Positions 17,660 to 27,458 of a stretch of 64,000 nucleotides of DNA are shown one piece after another. Position 1 is the stretch's first letter, and every line of letters begins with the position of its first letter. A model generated the notes under the pieces. That model searched no databases. It saw only the letters and a list, made by a program, of their open reading frames with translations, and was not told the DNA's origin. This DNA comes from JABDMH01 sp965223025 (GTDB lineage Bacteria; Bacteroidota; Bacteroidia; Chitinophagales; Saprospiraceae). The stretch is from contig CBDCVP010000023.1 of assembly GCA_965223025.1 (NCBI GenBank), positions 434,001 through 498,000 of the forward strand. Direction: 5' to 3'. Both the position numbers and the translations under genes were made by a program.

Positions 17660-20143
17660 ATGATGTATAAAATCAACGATAAAGTGTGGAGAGTCCCAGT
17701 TTTTTTTCTCCTTATTTCCTTGTCATCCACCTCTGCACAGGAACCCATCTCGATCAGTGGTATCTACCCCCATTTGGCCTACTACAATCAAGGAGGGGAG
17801 TGTGGAACTGGCGCGGTAGTGCCATGGGCAGACAAACTATGGGTGGTGACCTACAGCCCTCATTTTCCTAATGGATCCTCTGATAAATTGTATGAGATCA
17901 GTAACTCACTAAGGAAGAAGGTAAGAGATGAGAGCATTGGAGGTACTCCTGCCAATCGCATGATTCACAGAGAAAGTAGGCAGTTATTTATCGGGCCACA
18001 TGCCATCGATGAGCATGGGGTGGTTCGTACCATTCCGTATGAGATCATGCAGGGTAGACATACGGGAAACGCCCGGCACCTGACGGATCCTACCAATCTC
18101 ATCTACTACGGCACGATGGAAGAGGGCTTTTATGAGGTGCATGTCGAGAGCCTCGCGGTAAAGATGCTCTACAAAGACAGCAATAAAGATGGGAAGGTGC
18201 ACCGGCATAATCCCACAGACGTTAATCCAGAAAATGCCACACTTCCTGGTGCACATGGTAAGGGACTGTACAGCGGCCAAGGTGTGATGGTTTACTCAAA
18301 TAATGGCGAGGCCACTCAAGAGGCCCTTAAGAAGTTTGATATTGAGTCAGGGGTGCTGGCAGAGTGGGATGGAAAGGATTGGAAGGTAGTTCGTCGCAAT
18401 CAATTTGTGGAAGTCACAGGACCTGGAGGAATTTATGGCAATGAGAATCCGGAGACCGATCCGATTTGGGCGACCGGATGGGACCATAAATCACTGTTGC
18501 TGGCTGCAAGGAGTCCAAAGGGCTGGTCCTTCTATCGGTTGCCGAAGGCTAGTCATTCATACGATGGTGCCCACGGTTGGAATACTGAATGGCCTAGAAT
18601 TAGAAATGTGGGCAGTGTCGATAAGCCAGATTACCTGATGACGATGCACGGTATGTTCTGGCGATTTCCAGGTGGATTTAGTGCTGATCATGCGGCGGGT
18701 GTTAGACCAAGATCCGCCTACTTGAAAGTGATTGGTGATTTTACACGTTGGAATGATCGCCTGGTTTTTGGTTGCGATGACTCAGCTCAGAGAGAGTTTC
18801 TCAATAAACGCAGACAGAAAGGTGGCATCGAAGGTCCCGGTCAATCTAACTCCAACCTCTGGTTTACCAGTTTTACAAAGCCTGATGATTTGGGACCAGC
18901 GACAGCTCATGGGGCGGTTTGGTTGAATGAAGAGGTCCAAGCGGGTGAATATTCCGAGCCCTTCCTTTTCGCCGGATGGCCGGAAAGAATCGCTTGGGTG
19001 CAGCATGATGGTGGGGAGACGATCAGATTTGATTTTGAAGTAGATGTGCAGGGAGATGCAAACTGGACGATCTTGCAGAGCGTGTATATCAAGCCGGGAG
19101 AGGGCAAAATTCTACACTTTGATCAAAATGAGCAGGCTGAGTGGATTAGGGTAAAATCTCATGCTCCCTGTGAAGTCACGGTGAGCTTCAACTATTCTTC
19201 TCCTGAAAAACGAACCAATGTCAGCGCCGGGATTTTTGACGGACTAGCATCTTGTGTGGAAAGAAATGCCATAGGAGGACTCCTGTATGGACTTGGTGAT
19301 GACCGTCGTGTCCTTGGTTTGGCCAGCGAATCTCACAATGCTCTTGGCCAGAAAGTGATCGGCTACTACCAGCTTGATGATCAGCTGAAGCTGACAACCA
19401 AGGAGGATCCTGAGACACATAAGTTTATTCAGGAGAAATTTGCCATACCAAAGGATGTCGTTTCTGTAGAAGCTGGTTCTATTCTGGTAGTAGATGATCA
19501 GGGTCGCAGATGGCGTTTCCCAAAGGGATCTGATGCCTTTACAGACCTCACCGAAAAAGCATCTTTGCGCATCTGCCGCGAGGTGGCCACGGAGCGTGAT
19601 CTCTTCAATTGCCATGGTACGTTTTATGAATTACCTGCTGAGAATGCCGACGGTTTTGCCAAGGTAAGACCTATTGCATCTCATAATTATCGTATTCATG
19701 ACTACGCTTCTTATCGCGGTATGCTCGTGATGACCGGTGTGAAGCCCGGCCCAAATACCAATCCCCACATCATCAGATCGGCTGATGGAAGAGCAGCCTT
19801 GTGGGTAGGAGTGATAGACGATTTGTGGCAACTTGGAAAACCTACCGGCCAAGGTGGGCCATGGCTTGAGAGCATGGTACAACAAGGCGAGCCTTCTGAT
19901 CCTTACCTAATAGGTTTTTACGACGATCGATCCCTGGTGCTGACTAATCATTCCGACAAGAAAGTGACATTTCGCATACAAGTCGATCCTGTCGGGAATG
20001 GATCTTGGATGTTATACCGTACAAGGACACTAACAGCTGGTGACCAGTTCGTCCATGAGTTCGCCGCTGATTTTGAAGGCAGATGGATACGGTTTGTGGC
20101 GGACAAAGACTGCCGTGCTACAGCTTGGTTGTCCTATGAGTGA
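17660..20143 (+). CDS. Secreted protein of unknown function, propeller-like, next to sulfatases
   Basis: An 827-aa protein with a signal peptide (VPVFFLLISLSSTSAQ) and no domain I recognise with confidence. Visible features are an early GGECGTGAVVPWADKLWVVTY segment, many W/Y-rich beta-strand repeats, HAGNARHL-like and GAHGKGLYSGQG loops, and two similar blocks in the second half: SEPFLFAGWPERIAWVQHDG (residues about 433-452) and SDPYLIGFYDDRSLVLTNHSD (about 752-772). Each is followed by a strand-rich 60-residue segment. This suggests an internally duplicated beta-sandwich module after an N-terminal propeller. The gene sits between two sulfatases, and its stop overlaps the start of the second by 8 bp. 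It is probably co-translated with that sulfatase and part of the same glycan pathway. I cannot assign an activity. Confidence 0.7.
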   Translation: MMYKINDKVWRVPVFFLLISLSSTSAQEPISISGIYPHLAYYNQGGECGTGAVVPWADKLWVVTYSPHFPNGSSDKLYEISNSLRKKVRDESIGGTPANRMIHRESRQLFIGPHAIDEHGVVRTIPYEIMQGRHTGNARHLTDPTNLIYYGTMEEGFYEVHVESLAVKMLYKDSNKDGKVHRHNPTDVNPENATLPGAHGKGLYSGQGVMVYSNNGEATQEALKKFDIESGVLAEWDGKDWKVVRRNQFVEVTGPGGIYGNENPETDPIWATGWDHKSLLLAARSPKGWSFYRLPKASHSYDGAHGWNTEWPRIRNVGSVDKPDYLMTMHGMFWRFPGGFSADHAAGVRPRSAYLKVIGDFTRWNDRLVFGCDDSAQREFLNKRRQKGGIEGPGQSNSNLWFTSFTKPDDLGPATAHGAVWLNEEVQAGEYSEPFLFAGWPERIAWVQHDGGETIRFDFEVDVQGDANWTILQSVYIKPGEGKILHFDQNEQAEWIRVKSHAPCEVTVSFNYSSPEKRTNVSAGIFDGLASCVERNAIGGLLYGLGDDRRVLGLASESHNALGQKVIGYYQLDDQLKLTTKEDPETHKFIQEKFAIPKDVVSVEAGSILVVDDQGRRWRFPKGSDAFTDLTEKASLRICREVATERDLFNCHGTFYELPAENADGFAKVRPIASHNYRIHDYASYRGMLVMTGVKPGPNTNPHIIRSADGRAALWVGVIDDLWQLGKPTGQGGPWLESMVQQGEPSDPYLIGFYDDRSLVLTNHSDKKVTFRIQVDPVGNGSWMLYRTRTLTAGDQFVHEFAADFEGRWIRFVADKDCRATAWLSYE

Positions 20144-21578
20144 ATCATATAGCTTTCGTGCTGGTCCAACCTCTCCATCAAATAAATGCGGCGTGGTATG
20201 GTTCATTCCACTCTGTATGCTTGTCAGCTGTCTTGATTTTCGGGATAGCCCGAAAGAAGAAAGACAACCAAATTTCATCATCGTCTATACGGATGACCAG
20301 CGGTTCGATGCCCTAGGTGTGAATCAAGAGGGGCCGATCATAACTCCCAATATCGACCATCTGGCAAGACAGAGTTTGCAGTTCTCAAACGCACATGTGG
20401 CATTTTCGTTATGCAGTCCCAGCAGGGCAAGCCTGCTGACAGGTCGGTATGGTAGTCAAAATGGAGTGTTGGGTTTGGGCAGCAAGCTAAATGAAGGAGA
20501 AAAAGTGCTGCCCGAGTTGCTGCAAGATCATGGCTACGTGACAGGATTTAGCGGCAAGTGGCACATTCAGCCTTCACCTAAAGATATCGGATTCGATTTT
20601 GCCAATTACTTTTTCGGAAATGGTACCTATTATGGTCGCCAGTTCATCAGTGGAAGTGATACCCTCTATCCCGATCAGCACATCGATGATTACGGCGTCG
20701 ACCGGTCCATATCCTTTATCGAAACACAAGCCCGGGATAAAGCACCTTTTTTCCTTTTTCATTGTCCCCAGACTCCACATATGAACGGAGACTTGATCTG
20801 GGATGCAAAGCCGGAGACTAAGGTGAGGTACCCTGTAGATCAAATGCCTGTGCCCGAGAACCACTTAGATGGATTGGAAAATAAACCTCCTTATCTCCGC
20901 TCCGTCCGCAATCGGACTCAGGCGCAGAAGTACGGATATCCAGACAGCAGTGCCATCCAAAATCACACAAGGGACTACTATGCCGTGATCACAGAATTAG
21001 ATAATTTCCTCGGAAGGTTGTTTGACAAGATATCGGAGTTGGACCTATGGAAACATACCTACCTCATTTTCATGAGTGATAATGGATGGATGTTGGGAGA
21101 CCACGGATTTACTAGTAAAGTGCTGCCCTATGCTGCGAGTACCCACGTCCCATTATTCGTCCATGGTCCCGGTATTGCACCTGTACATAACAATAGTTTA
21201 GTGAGTAATCTGGACATCCTTCCCACCGTGATCGATCTTGCCAAATTGCCTAGTCCGCAAAACCTACATGGCAAGAGTCTGTTACCCATTATCAAGGGGA
21301 ATAGGGATGCCATTAGGGATGTATTCGTGTATGAAGGCCTGGGATCATACGGTGGAAGTGGATTCAATCTTTCGGTCATCGACGATACGTGGAGATACAC
21401 CATCACCTATGAAGACCAATCATTGAAGAAGGTGATTTTTCGCGAGTTATATCATCAAATGATCGATCCATGGGAAATGGACAATGTGGTACATGACCCT
21501 GCGCATGCAAATCTTCTGGCTGGCTTGGAGGCCACCATTAGGGAACACAAAGTGAAGGTGCTTGGATATGAGGAGTAG
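20136..21578 (+). CDS. Sulfatase, S1-like lipoprotein
   Basis: A 480-aa type I sulfatase. The start at 20136 (ATGAGTGA overlap with the preceding stop) is chosen over an upstream in-frame ATG because it leads straight into a lipoprotein signal (PLCMLVSC, Cys32) and gives translational coupling. The metal-binding TDD lies at residues 52-54 and the formylglycine site CSPSR at 93-97. SGKWH follows, and FMSDNGWMLGDHGF in the C-terminal half contains the Asp/Asn metal pair. The end of the protein shows a typical sulfatase tail (ELYHQMIDPWEMDNVVHDP). It resembles choline-sulfatase/iduronate-sulfatase-like carbohydrate sulfatases. Predicted location is the cell envelope, facing outside or the periplasm. 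Substrate is inferred only from context as a sulfated polysaccharide or oligosaccharide. Confidence 0.9.
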   Translation: MSESYSFRAGPTSPSNKCGVVWFIPLCMLVSCLDFRDSPKEERQPNFIIVYTDDQRFDALGVNQEGPIITPNIDHLARQSLQFSNAHVAFSLCSPSRASLLTGRYGSQNGVLGLGSKLNEGEKVLPELLQDHGYVTGFSGKWHIQPSPKDIGFDFANYFFGNGTYYGRQFISGSDTLYPDQHIDDYGVDRSISFIETQARDKAPFFLFHCPQTPHMNGDLIWDAKPETKVRYPVDQMPVPENHLDGLENKPPYLRSVRNRTQAQKYGYPDSSAIQNHTRDYYAVITELDNFLGRLFDKISELDLWKHTYLIFMSDNGWMLGDHGFTSKVLPYAASTHVPLFVHGPGIAPVHNNSLVSNLDILPTVIDLAKLPSPQNLHGKSLLPIIKGNRDAIRDVFVYEGLGSYGGSGFNLSVIDDTWRYTITYEDQSLKKVIFRELYHQMIDPWEMDNVVHDPAHANLLAGLEATIREHKVKVLGYEE

Positions 21579-21685
21579 TGCTTGGTGGTATTCATCGATC
21601 TGATGCTCATATGTGAAATCAGTTTCGAGATGGAGATGTGGCATTTATTTTTACATTTTGAAGGTCTGATGAATCGATAAGAAAC

Positions 21686-23199
21686 ATGATATGCTCTCCG
21701 ACATGGTACCATCGGCTCATGCCTGTAGTACTCACCATTTTTGGTGGTATGGTGAATGGGCAGGATGGCGAGTACGAATTTGCATTTGAGGCTTTTCGGC
21801 AGCACTACCATCGCGTCACCAATGAACTCGTGGATCGGTATGGGGAGGATCCAACACCGATGTGGTTATCCAGTTGGGACCTCAACTCAGAGACTTATCC
21901 CTTTGACTTCTCTAGGCCCGATTCGATCCCTTGTCGGGTATACCTGGATCGATACATCGATGCTCCTGCCGGCTCCACGTTGTACTGGAGTCTTCCCGAC
22001 CTATCTGCAGTGGTACACCTTTCACGTGTGATTAAGGACCCAGATTTATTGAGAGCGGCCAAAGATTTTGCAGCCACATATTTAGATCGTTGTACCAATA
22101 AAGATGGTGTTATCCTATGGGGCAATCATTACTACTATCATGTAATCATGGACACTGTGGTGAAATTTGGGAGCAATGATCACCCACGTGCGGTAAATAT
22201 GGCATAGGAGAGTGGTCATCTGCATGAAATGCGTCCCCTATTGCCACCGTGGCAGCTCTTGTTTGATTGGTTTCCTGGTCGTGTTATGCAACACATAGCC
22301 AACGCAGTTAAGAAGCACATGGTAGATCCATCTGGTGAGTTTAATCGACATGCTAATGGCATGAGTGAATATGCATTTATCGAGGCAGGATCTGTACTTG
22401 TCCATGCCCTTTCATTTTTGTATTCTAAGACAGGCGATGCTACATGGTTAGCAACAGCAGATAGTATCATAGCCTATAGTTTTTCGCATCGGGATCCTAC
22501 CACTGACCTCGTACCAAATTGTCCATCAAAAGATCGTTGGGACAAATACGCTTCGACTACGGAGATTGGTCTTTGGGCACAATATATTCTCAAATCCATT
22601 CCCTTTGTACCGGTAGAAAGGGGCGCAAAATGGCTTGATATCGTGCAGCAAGCGCTGGCACCTTGGCTTGACCATGGCTTCGACGATCAACAGCAAATGT
22701 TTTATGGTGCTCTGGCACTTGTTGATGCTACTCCTATCCGTAAGGATGATACTATCCCTACAAACCAGACACGTACACCGACATCTGGCATCCATTATTT
22801 CCCCGACACGATTATCCCTTGCAATTTGCGGAATGCTGTCTTATGCTGCATGAATGGACAGGTAAAGACATTTACCGGACCGCTGCAGAAAAATGGCTGA
22901 TGACCATTCAATCGCAGTGGCTGGAAAGAAATAATCGGATTCTTTACGCGGAGAATTATGCCCGCCTCATTCATTTTCTTAGGGGTTATAGCAGAACCTT
23001 CGACTGTGAAGATGCTCAACGCATGGCTGATGAACTCATACAAGAGGCCCTGGAACACTTTTATGTGCCTGATCGGAAAATGCTTAGGAGCCACACCGGA
23101 GAACTCCGATACGATTGTGTAGATGGTCTGGGACTTCTGTACCTTGCCATTTTCGAAAAGCACTCACCACGACAGCCGGGATGGAATTCTTATTTCTGA
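21686..23199 (+). pseudogene. Broken secreted six-hairpin-like enzyme (one TAG, one frameshift)
   Basis: Three consecutive same-strand pieces read as one protein of about 500 aa with a signal peptide (LMPVVLTIFGGMVNGQ). The first runs to an in-frame TAG at 22205-22207 (VNMA-stop-ESGHLHEMRP) and continues in the same frame to about 22815. There the frame must shift near ATTATCCCTTGCAA to continue as QFAECCLMLHEWTGKD through to 23199. Helix-rich sequence with repeated W, Y and H positions, and blocks such as NHYYYHVIMD, EFNRHANGMSEYAF and RWDKYASTTEIGLWAQY, suggest an (alpha/alpha)6 glycosidase or lyase fold. I could not name the family. Because the frames stay open outside the two lesions, inactivation is recent or the lesions are sequence errors. 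Confidence 0.7.
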
Positions 23200-23370
23200 G
23201 CGATGTGGTAGACCCATTAGATTGCAGAGGGCAGATTTAGGGCCGGAAGCAAATGGTCAGGAAATGGTTATTTACCAGCAGAATTGAAGTGGTGGCCTAC
23301 GTTAGTGGCAGCTGCGAGGACATACCTATCCAATTTGAATTTTCAAGTCATTTCTATTTTTCGATCCCTT

Positions 23371-24945
23371 TTATTTGGTAATGTTTTCCAATACGACCAC
23401 CGATGGACTTTCTCTTAACCACCTCTGACTCAAACCAGTGGTGTCACCCCGTGCTAGGAAGTAGACAAATGACCCAAGTGCCAGGTCCGTGTCACCGTCG
23501 GCGTCCATGTCTCCTGCATCCATGACAATCCATCTGCCCATGGTCGATTCCGGAAATGTAAAGGGATCAAAAGTTAAATCACCCTTGTTTTCTAAATACA
23601 CAAAACTTTCTTCTGCTCGGCTCAGATAGTCAGGAAAGTATGAAATAGACGCGATGTCCAGATCCCCATCGTGATCATAGTCTCTAGGAATGGCCTTATA
23701 TGCTCCATTCTGATGAAAGAAATACGTCTGATCGAAATTTGATTGGCCATCATTGAGGAAAATATAGATGCCATGATACTCTTTTAAGATCGGAGTCTTG
23801 TCGGCATTGTCACCGCAGACATATAGGATGTCATCAAATCCATCTGCATTAAAATCTATCAACTCCATATACATGGATCCATATAGGGGAATAAAAGACA
23901 ATATTCTTTTTTCACTAAAGGTGTTGTTGCCCTTATTTTCATAAAAGAATATGCCCTCATCTCCTTGGGCCATTAGAACAAACAGATCATTCAACCCATC
24001 TTGGTTGCTATCTTTGATGATCGCCGAAATGCTTCCCGGCTTGCTCCTCAGTAGGTGTGCTTCGTACGCATCGTTGCCCTTATTTTCATACCATATTAAT
24101 TTGCCTGTAAGGTCCCCATATTCACAGACAACGATGTCGGCTAATTTATCGTTGTTTAGATCACCTAAAGTCATGGCTACGGGGCGCTGTAGATTAGGTA
24201 AAATGATCCGTCGATTTTCTCCACTTTTATCCCGGTCGTTATGAATTATTTTTTGCACAGCTCCATGTGGTAAATCGTTGGGAAATAAGTTCCTGCCAAT
24301 AGACATCAAAAATATGGTATCTAACTTCTCGATATAACTAATAGGGGAACCGTTCAGAAAAAGATGGTGGTCAAGTGTTAGATCAGATGTTAGATAAGTG
24401 AGTACTTTCTCCTTCTTTTTATCGTCGCTAAATACAATACCTCGATTATTCGGAAGAATCTTAACCATGGTCGTCAGTGGTGGAGGATGATTGAAAGATG
24501 CTGCTCGGTATCTAAAGCGCTTTAGTCCCGCATTGATCTTCGTCTCATAAACGGGTGCTGCGATGGTGTCCGGTGCACTTTGCAAATAATATTCCACAAT
24601 TTTCAGCCAGTCGGCTTTGGCCAACACCGGTTTCTCCGGGAAAATTCCAGCTTTTTCGACAATATCTCGATTCTGAGGGTTTAGACCAAAGAGACTATCA
24701 GGTTGATGTTTTCCTTCGTAGATGCCTAGTCGATGGCCCATGGCGGGCAAGACATCCTTTTGCCAAATGGTTTTGGATAAATAGGAGGGAGATACATATC
24801 GGTGACATTGACTACAGTGAATCTTGGCCAATTCATTTCCAGAGAGGCCGGAAGCTGGGAGCTCCTCTGGTGCGGACTGTTTTGACTCATTCTTACCTAC
24901 ACAGGAAATCAGTAACAGTATCAATAGCCAGGGCATGAGCTTCAT
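23371..24945 (-). CDS. FG-GAP/VCBS repeat lipoprotein with N-terminal CxxCH heme motif
   Basis: A 524-aa lipoprotein. The start at 24945 (MKLMPWLLILLLISC, lipobox Cys15) is preferred over an upstream in-frame ATG. Shortly after the lipid anchor comes IHCSQCHRYV, a C-x2-C-H c-type heme-binding motif, with a possible Met ligand in LPAMGHRLG about 30 residues on. The rest is FG-GAP/VCBS propeller with Asp-rich loops (DLNNDKLAD, DSNQDGLND, DFNADGFDD, DYDHDGDLD, DMDADGDTD). The combination is seen in Bacteroidota and Planctomycetes proteins of unknown role, possibly extracellular redox coupled to glycan breakdown. The gene is transcribed against its neighbours, between the two broken enzyme genes. 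Confidence 0.85.
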   Translation of the reverse strand: MKLMPWLLILLLISCVGKNESKQSAPEELPASGLSGNELAKIHCSQCHRYVSPSYLSKTIWQKDVLPAMGHRLGIYEGKHQPDSLFGLNPQNRDIVEKAGIFPEKPVLAKADWLKIVEYYLQSAPDTIAAPVYETKINAGLKRFRYRAASFNHPPPLTTMVKILPNNRGIVFSDDKKKEKVLTYLTSDLTLDHHLFLNGSPISYIEKLDTIFLMSIGRNLFPNDLPHGAVQKIIHNDRDKSGENRRIILPNLQRPVAMTLGDLNNDKLADIVVCEYGDLTGKLIWYENKGNDAYEAHLLRSKPGSISAIIKDSNQDGLNDLFVLMAQGDEGIFFYENKGNNTFSEKRILSFIPLYGSMYMELIDFNADGFDDILYVCGDNADKTPILKEYHGIYIFLNDGQSNFDQTYFFHQNGAYKAIPRDYDHDGDLDIASISYFPDYLSRAEESFVYLENKGDLTFDPFTFPESTMGRWIVMDAGDMDADGDTDLALGSFVYFLARGDTTGLSQRWLRESPSVVVLENITK

Positions 24946-25319
24946 CTGAGTCAGTGATTTGACATTTCGTCTACAAACGTAGGTTAATATCCGTATTCTA
25001 TCACGCATCAAGTCAAGACTTTTCTAGAGGGGCTGCTGTTAGAATGGTGGGGGAGGAAGATGGTGCAGCCAAGGAAGCTTGCGATGGAAGAGTACTGAAA
25101 AAGGCATCAATCTCATTCAGAGTCTGCAGCAGCTTGGATGGTGATGGACATTGATGAGCGGCAATGGACCAGCGCTTGCTACGATAGGATCTTGATGAGC
25201 TCCCGCATTTGTATTAAATTTATGGAACCTGCACCAAATATTGAGGTGTTGTGAAGGAGGGAAGGCTGGAAAGGCTTAGAGACCAGATGTAGTCATTGAA
25301 TCCATTAAATTTGAGATAT
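24946..25319. other. Gene-free intergenic stretch
   Basis: This divergent region separates the heme FG-GAP gene from the broken beta-helix gene. I saw no convincing coding frame, RNA gene or repeat in it. It must contain promoters for both neighbours, but no clean TAnnTTTG-type Bacteroidota element was picked out. Confidence 0.5.
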
Positions 25320-27419
25320 ATGAAAAATCAGAGAGTAAGACTTCAGCTATCACTCCTGATGGTGATTTTCCTCCTGTCGCCAGGCTTCCTTATTGGCAGG
25401 CACACGACCATCCTTATTGAAACTGAAGCTTTTGATGACATCGGAGGATGGGTGGTAGACCAGCAATTTATGGACGTCATGGGCTCGCCATTTCTCATGG
25501 CGCATGGCTTAGGTAGGCCAGTGAAGGATGCTCAAACAAGGGTTGAGGTGCCAGAGGATGGCATCTTGGCACGGAAAATAATGCAAAACCTTCGCACCTG
25601 AATCCAGTGAATTTCGTGCGCAACGGAGTAGCTCTGGACACGGTGCATGGATATTCTTAGGTGTTGCCGCACAAGGCATAGTCCCGGGTTTGCGGACTCC
25701 TGAAGTAGATGTGGATACTACCTTGTTGATGCTGGTCAATGGCTTGGAGGTGCCAGTGGGGCGTGAGTATTCCAATGACTCCGTTTTTATAACCTCGGCT
25801 TTTACCATGGAGGGACCTGCAGAGATTGTGTTACACTGTCGAAATAATATTGACAAGTATTCCATTCATCCCCTAAGCAAAAAGATATCTGCAACCGTGT
25901 CGGGAGAGATCATCCGGTTTTCTCTTGTGAGGCCTGAGAAGATTTTATTGAAGGTAAATGATATGCCTTCGATCTTGATTTTTGCCACGCCACCTGAGAC
26001 TAGTATTCCTGATCGAGATGATCCCAATGTGATTTATTTTGGTCCCGGTGTGCATCATGTGGGTCGCCTAGCACTGGAGAGCAATCAAATCGTATACATG
26101 GCGTCGGGAGCCAGAGTTTATGTACTTTAGAAGGCTACGAAGTGAATAATGTCAAAATCATGGGTCGCGGTTGCCTGGATGGAAGTTTACATACTTCGTG
26201 GGACGAGCGAATTTTTGGCATTTACTTTGAGCGCAGCAGCAACATTTCGATTGAGGGCATCGGCATACGTGAAAACTTTTGGTGGGTCACTCACTTCCTC
26301 CTATGCACGAATGTGAAGATCACTGACATCAATTTATTTTCATTCTATCGAAATAATGGGGGACTCATGATGGACGGTTGTACAGATTATTCGGCTAAAA
26401 ACAGCATTATCCTTACCAACGATGATTGCATCTGTCCCCATGCCCTCAACGGTGCCGGAAATGGAGAACCTGCTGCCAGTGCGTATCTTTTTGAAAACCT
26501 GGTGCTCTATAATGTCTTATCGGGAAATGGTATTAGGATCGGTGCCTCATTCGAGACTGCCCATGTGCATAATTGGACTTTCAAAAATATCGACGTGCTC
26601 GCCCATACTGCTGGATCAGCACTTTTTGCAGATCATTCAGATTGGGCAAAGGTGGAGAATATCCGATTCGTCAATTTTTACGATGAACAAGCTTACCATC
26701 CTACCATAAAATTTGTGATCGACAGCACCAAGTATTCCTGTTTTACCGGTTACAAAAACCGAAGGGGGAGTATGGAAACGGTTGTTTTTTCTAATTTACG
26801 AACACCTGGGGGAGACATCATTCTCCATGGGTTTGATCAAAATCACCGCATCGATAGCGTATATTTTATTAATTCTTATGTAGGCAGCGATCAGATTGAT
26901 GGCAGAGAAGACATTGTAGTGAATGATTTTGTGGGGGAAGTGTTTTTTGATCAGCAAGAGCCAACCTATCATCTCGATGATACTTTTTTACTTGTATCAC
27001 CATCCTGTCCTGATAGTTTAATAATCGACAATACCAGCCATTTATTTCTGGGTGTGGGCTTTGAAACGGTAGGTGGTGAAGAAGGCTATTGGAGTGATGA
27101 CTTTGCCATAGCCACTGTGCCTCAAGGGTTTAGCAATTTCAAGGCTGCCATCTTTCAGCCCAAAATCGAGGGTCAATACCATGTGTCCATCCACTGGGGC
27201 AAAACCCAAGAGCTGGCTACTAATGCACGCTGGTTGGTTCACCACGCAGATGGTTTCAGTACTAAGTATTTTGACCAAAATAATACACCGGGTTGGCACT
27301 ACCATGGTAACTACCGTTTCAGTGGATCATCTTATGTACGATTGCTCCTGCCAGGATATTTTCAAGTCACCGATGGTCCTGTAGTAGCGGATGCCGTGCG
27401 GTTTGTTCTGGTGAAGTAA
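25320..27419 (+). pseudogene. Broken secreted parallel beta-helix enzyme (polygalacturonase/dextranase-like) with two frameshifts
   Basis: Three overlapping-frame pieces reconstruct one protein of about 690 aa. Piece one (signal peptide, then ILIETEAFDDIGGWVVDQQF) is an N-terminal domain often seen on FAD-oxidoreductase and xanthan-lyase-type proteins. The frame is lost near 25570-25590 and resumes as KTFAPESSEFRAQRSSSGHG. A second shift lies at about 26117-26120: GARVY continues as TLEGYEVNNVKIMGRG if one base is restored. The middle then shows right-handed beta-helix features (YFGPGVHHVG, IMGRGCLDG, NNGGLMMDGC, NDDCICPHA) close to GH28/GH49-type enzymes. The C-terminal 90 residues (AIFQPKIEGQYHVSIHWG through VVADAVRFV) look like a golvesin/xanthan-lyase binding domain. 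Probably a recent pseudogene or an assembly error. Confidence 0.7.
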
Positions 27420-27458
27420 ATCATGTTGATCGCCACTTACCATGCACTGAGTCAATGA

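Noticed and set aside
23200..23370. Continuation of the broken helical-barrel gene
   Set aside because: The frame ends cleanly at 23199; short protein-like runs after it are in other frames with stops and could not be tied to a family.
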